Source: DRQF01 sp964559135
GTDB lineage: Bacteria; Planctomycetota; GCA-002687715; DRQF01
Direction of reading: 5' to 3'
DNA length: 19,288 nucleotides
NCBI GenBank assembly: GCA_964559135.1
Contig: CAZLGG010000073.1
Coordinates: 1-19,288, forward strand
Part shown: positions 13,808 through 19,288 of the stretch, piece by piece
How positions within the stretch are numbered: position 1 is the stretch's first letter
Layout of the letters: every line of letters starts with the position of its first letter
The notes under the pieces: generated by a model
Seen by the model: only the letters and a program-made list of their open reading frames with translations
Databases searched by the model: none
What the model was told of the DNA's origin: nothing
Translations under genes and position numbers: made by a program

Positions 13808-15493
13808 ATGGCGACCACGACGCGTCCCGACTCGGTGCACGGCAAGGACTCGAAGGCCCCGTTGGGCCAGGGACTTCATCCCGGTCAGCCCAAGCCCCGC
13901 CCCTCCTCTTCCAGGGAATCGTCGCGGATGGGAGCTCTGATCGTCATCGTTCTCATGGTGGGTTTCGTGTCCTTCGCACCGGGCCAGACCGACGTCATCG
14001 ACCGCCGCCAGATTCAAACCCTCGTCGATCTGGGGGCCGAATCCTCGGAGATCCTTGATTTCCTCGAAGAACACGAGGTCACGATCACGCAAGCCGACCT
14101 GGCCGCTCTCGAGAAAGGCGGCTGCCCGAAACCCGTGCTCGAACACCTGAAGCCGCTTGCGGGACCGACTCCGGAGGGCCCTGCCACTCCAGAAGAGGTT
14201 CTTGCCCGCTGGGAGAAAGATAAAGACGAGAAGAAACTCCTCTCCTGGGTTCGACTCCATCCCGTCAAAACACCCCTCGGCCTGGGTCAGATTCTGGCGT
14301 TGGGAAACGCCGGGGTCCCACAAAGTGTGTTGAAGGCTCTTCGTACGCCGCGGAAGGACCCGGAAGTCGCTCCCCCGGCACGCCCCCCTCTCACCGGGGA
14401 AGCCATCGTGGTCCTCGCGCAGACCGGCGTCTCGACCCAGGAGATCCTCGACCGCATCCAGCGCGAGAACCCGAGATTCGAACTCGATCCGGCGGACCTC
14501 GTGCGCCTCAAGCGGGAAGGAGTCCCCCTACCCGTGCTGCGAGCCATCAATGAGCGATTGACGCCCAAGAAGAAGACGACCTCGTCCCCGACCCCGACGG
14601 AAACGACGTCCCCTGTCTCCGGCAAGGAACACCCAGCGTCCATGACGACCAAGAGTCGGGAGGTCCATCCGCCTCTCGTCATCACGAGGAGCCGTGCCGG
14701 GTACAGCTTGCTCAGGCCCCGCGACTTCGTCGAGAACACCCGTTATCAAGGGGCGCGCTCCCTGATGCAGCTGGTCTGGTCCGAACCCCGGCAAGGCGCT
14801 CTCCCGGAGATCGAAGTTTCGGTTCTCACCGTCATCGCCCCCGCGGAACGTCGGGAGCAGCTGAGGCCCACTCGTTTGCAGGTCGTGGGGGAACGCTTCT
14901 TGAGTGACCTCGCCAGGAGCTTCAAGTCCGAAGGAATTCGTTTTCAACACCGGACTCCCGAAGCCACCTGGCTCTCGGGAACTCCGGCTCTCCGAATCCC
15001 CACCGATACGACGACGTCGGACGGCAAGGGATACATCGGCGCCCACTTCCTCCTCTTCTCGAGAGGGCGCATCTACGTCGTCTCCTACAATGTCAGTCTG
15101 GAGAAGAGTGCCGCGTGGCGTCCGCTCCTCGAGCGTACCGCACGTAGCTTCAGCCTGGACCGCACTCCGGTCGAAGCGGCGCGGGAGGACACCACTCCTA
15201 CAGCCGAGGCTGAGGTCGAAGAGGTCTTCGCCCAGTGGAGAGACAGTGTTCGGCACTGGGATTACATCAGCTGGCGAAGGCTCCATGCCGATCTCCAGGA
15301 CACGGTGGAGTCGCGCATGACCTGGCTCCGGGCGGCCGCCGCATTGGCCGGCCAAGACCGGCGGGTGGAGCTTCAAAGAGTGGACCCGGTCCTGGGAACT
15401 CTCTCCTACAAGGTCTTCAGCCTGGAAGGCGCCCGTGAATCCACGCTGCGACTGAAAAAGCTGAAGGGGCACTGGCGCCTCGCCTCGAACTGA
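13808..15493 (+). CDS. Exported multidomain protein: helical repeats, PsbP-like domain, NTF2-like C-terminus
   Basis: 561 residues, not recognised as a named family. A polar N-terminus of 40 residues precedes a membrane or signal segment (MGALIVIVLMVGFVSFAPG, 41-59). Two helical repeats follow, at 63-116 and 194-250, with a half copy at 155-180. The pattern is LxxxGxxxxEIL ... DLxxLxxxGxPxPVL, resembling the short 'aGvsd.Vi' motif common in bacterial envelope proteins. After a Ser/Thr/Pro-rich linker (252-280), residues 297-450 look PsbP-like (YSLLRPRDF ... GTPALRIP ... GRIYVVSYN ... ARSFSL). The last 90 residues (EEVFAQWRDSVRHWDYISW ... HWRLASN) resemble an NTF2/SnoaL-like domain. Domain names are by eye. 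ATG 13808 is preceded by GGAGAAGG. The long polar stretch before the membrane segment is odd for a signal peptide, so it may be a membrane anchor. Confidence 0.78.
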   Translation: MATTTRPDSVHGKDSKAPLGQGLHPGQPKPRPSSSRESSRMGALIVIVLMVGFVSFAPGQTDVIDRRQIQTLVDLGAESSEILDFLEEHEVTITQADLAALEKGGCPKPVLEHLKPLAGPTPEGPATPEEVLARWEKDKDEKKLLSWVRLHPVKTPLGLGQILALGNAGVPQSVLKALRTPRKDPEVAPPARPPLTGEAIVVLAQTGVSTQEILDRIQRENPRFELDPADLVRLKREGVPLPVLRAINERLTPKKKTTSSPTPTETTSPVSGKEHPASMTTKSREVHPPLVITRSRAGYSLLRPRDFVENTRYQGARSLMQLVWSEPRQGALPEIEVSVLTVIAPAERREQLRPTRLQVVGERFLSDLARSFKSEGIRFQHRTPEATWLSGTPALRIPTDTTTSDGKGYIGAHFLLFSRGRIYVVSYNVSLEKSAAWRPLLERTARSFSLDRTPVEAAREDTTPTAEAEVEEVFAQWRDSVRHWDYISWRRLHADLQDTVESRMTWLRAAAALAGQDRRVELQRVDPVLGTLSYKVFSLEGARESTLRLKKLKGHWRLASN

Positions 15494-15795
15494 TCCCTCG
15501 CTCCAATCTGTTTCGCGACAACGTTTTCCACCCACGGTCCATGGGAACTCCGTCCCACCGTCGCACTCTTCCACACCCGAGTGTCCAAAAAACCGACATT
15601 TCTCCTCAACGGGGCCGGAATCTCGCACGATAGGAAAGATGTAGATTCGGCACCCACGAAGGAAAAGGGTCGGAATCATCACCACAACGCGAGTTCGATG
15701 GCATCCCCGACGGGGACACGGTCCCTTCGTGCCTCGACGAATGAGGATGCCAACGGGTCTCGCACCAGGCGAACCACAAAGAGGGGAATGGATTT
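15494..15795 (+). other. 302-bp flagellin upstream region with possible sigma-28 promoter and GGA-rich leader
   Basis: No gene is seen. A loose sigma-28-like pair is TCAA (15606-15609), 16 bases, CACGATAG (15626-15633), against the consensus TAAA-N15-GCCGATAA. From there to the flagellin ATG seven GGA trinucleotides occur, two of them in the ribosome-site region (15785-15787 and 15790-15792, the latter as ATGGA). Such sites can be bound by CsrA/RsmA. A small stem (cactc/gagtg) lies downstream of the repeat-protein gene but has no T-run after it. Confidence 0.3.
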
Positions 15796-16620
15796 ATGGG
15801 ACTCAGAATCAATACGAACCTGTTTTCGTTGAATGCTCAACGAAATCTCGGAGCACACACGGGTCGGCTGGCCGGCAGCTTCAACAAGCTGTCGACGGGT
15901 CTGAGAATCGCGAATGCCTCTGACGACGCGGCCGGCCTGGCCATCTCCGAGAGATTGCGCGCTCAAGTCCGCAGTCTCAATCAGGCCAAGCGCAACGCCA
16001 ACGACGGCATCTCGCTGGCGCAGACCGGCGAAGGAGCTCTGAATGAAACCAGTTCCATCCTGACTCGTTTGCGTGAACTCGCGATCCAAGCCGCCAACGG
16101 CACGGTGAGTGGAACGGACCGCAACACCTTGAACGATGAGTTCCAGGCACTCGTCTCTGAGATCGATCGCATCGCGTCGTCGACCACGTTCAACGGCGTC
16201 GGGCTGCTGTCCGCCTCGTCCAGCGTTTCTCTGCAGGTCGGTTCGGGCACGACGGCCAACACGGATACCATCAGCGTGACGCTCAGTTCGGCCACGGCTT
16301 CGTCCCTGGGGCTCAGCAGCCTCAACATCGGGTCGGGAGGCAACGTCAACACGGCCATCGCCGCCGTCGATGCCGCCATCAACAGCGTCGCGTCCACGCG
16401 GGGCGACTTCGGCGCCATCATCAACCGCCTCAACTCCGTGATCGCGAACCTGGGAGTTCAGACCGAGAACCTCTCCGCCGCGGAATCGCGAATCCGTGAC
16501 GTCGACGTGGCTCAGGAGTCCGCCAACCTGACGCGGAACTCGATCCTCCAACAGGCTGCGGTCTCGATTCTGGCCCAGGCCAACGTGCAACCACAGGCGG
16601 CTTTGTCGCTTCTCGGATAA
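15796..16620 (+). CDS. fliC: Flagellin, short form
   Basis: Structural subunit of the flagellar filament, exported by the flagellar type III system and polymerised outside the cell. 274 residues, much shorter than E. coli FliC (498). The N-terminal D0/D1 part is canonical (MGLRINTNLFSLNAQRNL, KLSTGLRIANASDDAAGLAIS, LAQTGEGALNE, LRELAIQAANGT). The C-terminal D1/D0 part is also canonical (ENLSAAESRIRDVDVAQESANLTRN, ending QAALSLLG). Only about 50 residues of Ser/Thr-rich variable sequence (about 140-190) replace the D2/D3 domains, so the filament surface would be plain. The start has GAGGGGA upstream. It is monocistronic: a long leader in front, a strong hairpin behind, and no other flagellar gene in the window. 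Confidence 0.97.
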   Translation: MGLRINTNLFSLNAQRNLGAHTGRLAGSFNKLSTGLRIANASDDAAGLAISERLRAQVRSLNQAKRNANDGISLAQTGEGALNETSSILTRLRELAIQAANGTVSGTDRNTLNDEFQALVSEIDRIASSTTFNGVGLLSASSSVSLQVGSGTTANTDTISVTLSSATASSLGLSSLNIGSGGNVNTAIAAVDAAINSVASTRGDFGAIINRLNSVIANLGVQTENLSAAESRIRDVDVAQESANLTRNSILQQAAVSILAQANVQPQAALSLLG

Positions 16621-16666
16621 GCCGTCGCCTCCGCGAAATCAAACAACGAAGACTCCTCTTCGATCC

Positions 16667-16703
16667 GCGCCCCCGCACCGATTCGTCACCGGTACGGGGG
16701 CGC
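16667..16703 (+). terminator. Strong hairpin terminator after flagellin
   Basis: Perfect 9-bp GC-rich arms gcgcccccg (16667-16675) and cgggggcgc (16695-16703), extended inside by accg/cggt across one mismatch, with a 9-base loop. It begins 47 bases after the flagellin stop. The bases after it (acctactt) are only weakly T-rich. It also lies beyond the stop of the convergent minus-strand gene and may serve both. Confidence 0.7.
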
Positions 16704-16759
16704 ACCTACTTGGATCGCGATGCTGTCGGGGCGACTCCCGAAAGGGACGTCCGCGGGTT

Positions 16760-17248
16760 TCAGTCTCGTCGCAGACGCAGGATCACAAGCCCCAAGGCGA
16801 TGAACGCGCCGAGAACCCCCACCAGGATCCCGTTGCCGTCGTCCGCCGGCTCGCGGGCGATACGACGGGCCTGCCGTTCGAGCTCCTCCCCGTCCCGCAC
16901 GCGGCGACGGTTCGAGGCATCCAGACTGAATCCCAGCCCGCCACGCTCGAGCCTGTCCAGGCGCGCCTGTCTGAGGGCTTCCATGTCCTCGTCACTCAGC
17001 GGCTGAGCAAACTTCTCCGCCATCGCCTTCGCCTGTTCAGCATCGGGAATGATCCGGGAGAAATCCCGCCGACGCGGACTCACCTTGGGGGCTCTGCCGT
17101 GGCTCACAAGCGATGGTACTTTTCCGCGAAGTTGCCGGCGCCAATTCTTCGGCATCTCGGACTCGCCTTGCTGAGCCGTGGCGGGTGTCCCCATCACCAA
17201 CACCAGAAAAGCGAATCCGGCCACGACCATCGATCTGAAATGCGTCAC
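16760..17248 (-). CDS. Small exported protein with C-terminal membrane anchor
   Basis: 162 residues, family not recognised. A signal peptide (FRSMVVAGFAFLVLVMGTPATAQQ) is followed by a highly charged Arg/Glu-rich middle: RRRDFSRI, then a helical stretch AEQAKAMAEKFAQPLSDEDMEALRQARLDRLERGG. The end is DDGNG, a membrane segment (ILVGVLGAFIALGLVIL) and a short basic tail RLRRD. This three-part end resembles C-terminal sorting or anchor signals of exported proteins, though no known motif (PEP, LPxTG, GlyGly) is present. GTG 17248 is chosen because GGAGAG stands eight bases upstream; ATG 17230 would shorten the signal peptide. It lies 35 bp after the PilX-like gene and is probably cotranscribed, so it may act on or with that surface protein (inference). 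Confidence 0.75.
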   Translation of the reverse strand: MTHFRSMVVAGFAFLVLVMGTPATAQQGESEMPKNWRRQLRGKVPSLVSHGRAPKVSPRRRDFSRIIPDAEQAKAMAEKFAQPLSDEDMEALRQARLDRLERGGLGFSLDASNRRRVRDGEELERQARRIAREPADDGNGILVGVLGAFIALGLVILRLRRD

Positions 17249-17283
17249 GTCATACTCTCCACCGGTTCCAAGGAATTCTTCGC

Positions 17284-19248
17284 TCAAGGAGTTGTCAGGT
17301 TGAGGGCGGCAAGTTCGTCGAAGTGGACGTTCGGCACGCTCTCCCACATCTTCATGAATCGGATCTGACGGAACGACCGGGGCAAGAAGTAGCCGAAGTT
17401 GTCGCCACCACCGATGAGCCGCGCGTCGTGGTTGATCTCCAACTTGTCCGCGCCATAGATGATCGCCTCGTTGCGAGAAACGATCGACCCGTTGAAGCGG
17501 ATCGTGTCCCCCCAGGCCAGGATGAGTCCGGCCAGAGCGTGATTCGTGTAGAGCGCAGCGTCGAAGTTCTTGATGTTCCTCGTCGCCACCTGATTGAAAT
17601 TTGTCACGCCAGAAGGAAGGTTGCCGCCCCACTGCCCCGACGACAATGCCACCGGGAGGTTCACGTCCGACATCTGGAAGGCGGGGTCGTACTGACCATC
17701 GCCGTCGATATCCTCTCCGCTTCCAGGGATGACATCCCCGATGGCCGAACCCGGGGGAATCAGCCCCAAAGCCTGGTGCAGCGGAGAATAGGTCTCCACC
17801 TCCCACTGTCCATCACCTTCGAAGGGATCGTCGTCGGTCGTGTTCGGAATGCCATCCACTCCCCAGATCGTATTCGGGATCTGGTCCTCCCCGGCATCCT
17901 CGACGGATTCGTTCGCCGGGTCGTTCATCCACGTGTTCACGTAGGACTGCCAGAGGTTGTCGGTGTAGTCGCCGAGCACGACTTGCTCCCGGGCGAAGAG
18001 GCCGAGGGCGTCGGCCGACTGATTCGTCTGAAGCCAGCTCTCGAAGTCCGCCTCCGTCGTCCCCGAGGGGCGCGTCGTCGTCGGGCCGTTCACGTAGGTG
18101 ATGTCGTCGGCGACGTAGACGTTGCCGCCCGTATAGATGACCCCCTGCCCGGTCACGTACCCCTTGATGATGACACCATTCCGCACCACGATCGTGCCGT
18201 TGAGAACGATCGGATTCGCCTGCGTGCCCTCGAGATAGAGGTAACCGCTTTCACCCGGATCATCGCCGTACACCCCGTCCGTCACCTGGGTCCCGCCGAT
18301 GTTGATCGAGGCATTCGTCGAAATCGCGTGCTGTTCGTAGAGGCTGAGGTCGGTGAGATTGGGCATATCGACCTGGTCGGTGAAATCGTGTTGGTTGATG
18401 GCGTCGCCAGCGACCAGAGTCCCCGCCATCCCCTGTACATTCTCGGTGCCCACTATATCCCAGCCAGCGTAGATGCCACCGTCGAGACCGTCCTGCAGGC
18501 CATCTTCGTTGTCATCGAGGTAACCGAAGAGATCGTTGCCGTTCGCGCCCAGAAAACGGGGCGAGCCATTCACCTCCGCCGAAGTACCACCGACATCGAA
18601 TTGCCCGTTGGATCGCACGTTTCCGTTGGCTTCGATGCTGTCGCCGTAGAACCAGCCCCAATTGTTGATGAAGTAAGCGTAGTCGAAGACCTCGGAGGCC
18701 GTCAGCTCGATCATGACCGTCGTCTCGATCGTATGGCTCACCGCGTCGGGAGAGTTCCGGTCGGGAACCCACCCGGTCGACCGAATCGTGACGAATCGCC
18801 GGGAGTTGCCCATGGCTCCGGGATTCAAGGGATCGAATCCTTCGATGTGCACGCTCACGTCGAACGTTCCACCCAATTCAACACCATTGTTCAAAAGCAG
18901 TGCCCTCGCATCCACGGGCAAGCCCGTAGTCGGATCGAGAGCCGGTTGACCGTCTGACTGAAGTCGGACGCAATTGAGATAGGTCTTCTTGTCGTGGAAC
19001 TGTTCGATTCCCGCGAACGCATTGACCAACACCGCATTGCTGGTCGCCTGCTTGAGATCGAAAACGGCCTGCTCGAGACCGGCCTTGGCGACGTAGTAGG
19101 CGCGGGCTCGCCGTACCTCCCGAGTCGATTCGCCATAATTCGACGTCGACAACGTCAAGGTTGCGACGACCAAGCCGACGGCGAGAAGGAGGGCGACCGG
19201 CACGATGACGAGCACGCCTCCTCGTTCCTTGGATCTGATCATATTCAT
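17284..19248 (-). CDS. Large PilX-like (type IV pilus-associated) surface protein
   Basis: 654 residues. The N-terminus has the PilX pattern: a basic start (MNMIRSKERGG), a membrane helix (about 10-33, VLVIVPVALLLAVGLVVATL), then RRARAYYVAKAGLEQAVFDL, the helix typical of PilX/minor-pilin-like proteins. About 190-390 is Gly/Asn-rich and beta-prone (GDSIEANGNVRSNG, VVRNGVIIKGYVTGQGVIYTGG), like a repetitive beta-helix. GDTIRFNGSIVSRN (580-593) repeats the first of these motifs. Acidic stretches at 245-256 and 509-520 (DIDGDGQYD) look like calcium loops. PilX-type proteins usually sit in pilus assembly clusters; here none is visible, though more could lie beyond the right edge. The start has GGGAG seven bases upstream. 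The long extracellular part suggests a surface or pilus-tip role (inference). Confidence 0.82.
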   Translation of the reverse strand: MNMIRSKERGGVLVIVPVALLLAVGLVVATLTLSTSNYGESTREVRRARAYYVAKAGLEQAVFDLKQATSNAVLVNAFAGIEQFHDKKTYLNCVRLQSDGQPALDPTTGLPVDARALLLNNGVELGGTFDVSVHIEGFDPLNPGAMGNSRRFVTIRSTGWVPDRNSPDAVSHTIETTVMIELTASEVFDYAYFINNWGWFYGDSIEANGNVRSNGQFDVGGTSAEVNGSPRFLGANGNDLFGYLDDNEDGLQDGLDGGIYAGWDIVGTENVQGMAGTLVAGDAINQHDFTDQVDMPNLTDLSLYEQHAISTNASINIGGTQVTDGVYGDDPGESGYLYLEGTQANPIVLNGTIVVRNGVIIKGYVTGQGVIYTGGNVYVADDITYVNGPTTTRPSGTTEADFESWLQTNQSADALGLFAREQVVLGDYTDNLWQSYVNTWMNDPANESVEDAGEDQIPNTIWGVDGIPNTTDDDPFEGDGQWEVETYSPLHQALGLIPPGSAIGDVIPGSGEDIDGDGQYDPAFQMSDVNLPVALSSGQWGGNLPSGVTNFNQVATRNIKNFDAALYTNHALAGLILAWGDTIRFNGSIVSRNEAIIYGADKLEINHDARLIGGGDNFGYFLPRSFRQIRFMKMWESVPNVHFDELAALNLTTP

Positions 19249-19288
19249 ACCACTGCTCCCTTCGATTCCGGCGAGCTCAAAACGAGAA

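Noticed and set aside
17323..18957. Long plus-strand open frame (about 544 codons) opposite the PilX-like gene
   Set aside because: It reads as a Val/Asp/Arg-rich shadow with no signal peptide, motif or ribosome site. The minus strand has a good start and PilX features.
19249..19288. Possible end of an upstream minus-strand gene (TGA at 19277-19279)
   Set aside because: Only three codons would be visible, which cannot support a gene call.

Overview
The window is GC-rich (roughly 60-65 %) bacterial chromosome with dense, mostly short-gapped genes. No rRNA, tRNA, CRISPR array, insertion sequence or phage gene was seen. The gene mix suggests a free-living, flagellated, Gram-negative-type bacterium, possibly a planctomycete or a relative: secreted TIG-domain and PilX-like proteins, a compact ECF sigma factor, a membrane sulfatase-like enzyme carrying a MopE-like Asp/Gly motif, and a small flagellin. 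That taxonomic guess is inference, since no marker gene is present.

Left part (1-6781). The 3' end of a short-chain dehydrogenase converges on a minus-strand pair: a fused alpha+beta 2-oxo acid dehydrogenase E1, then a FabD-like acyltransferase, joined by an ATGA overlap. The acyltransferase keeps its Ser/His catalytic pair but has lost the arginine that binds malonate. The pair may therefore make and transfer a non-carboxylated acyl group. Divergent to it run an N-terminally short RlmN and, overlapping its stop, a polytopic membrane sulfatase/phosphatase-superfamily protein.

Middle (6796-11297). A secreted gamma-glutamyltranspeptidase is coupled by ATGA to a GT2 polyprenyl-phosphate-type glycosyltransferase. 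Divergent from it is a MetX-type acyltransferase with a strong ribosome site. Next, on the minus strand, a short ECF sigma factor with a TTG start and an RBS-adjacent hairpin is coupled by ATGA to a 125-residue single-pass membrane protein, a candidate regulator of that sigma factor.

Right part (11402-19288). A secreted two-lobed TIG protein (minus) and a 561-residue secreted repeat protein (plus) diverge from a 480-bp spacer with a good -10 box and several perfect inverted repeats. A stand-alone flagellin follows, with a long GGA-rich leader and a strong hairpin terminator. The window closes with a minus-strand pair: a large PilX-like surface protein and a 162-residue protein with a signal peptide and C-terminal anchor.

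The genes do not form one pathway. The window is a series of two-gene units, several translationally coupled. The least ordinary are the E1/acyltransferase pair, the ECF/membrane-protein pair, the MopE-containing sulfatase and the PilX-like/anchored-protein pair. Functional calls rest on motifs read by eye; no database search was run.
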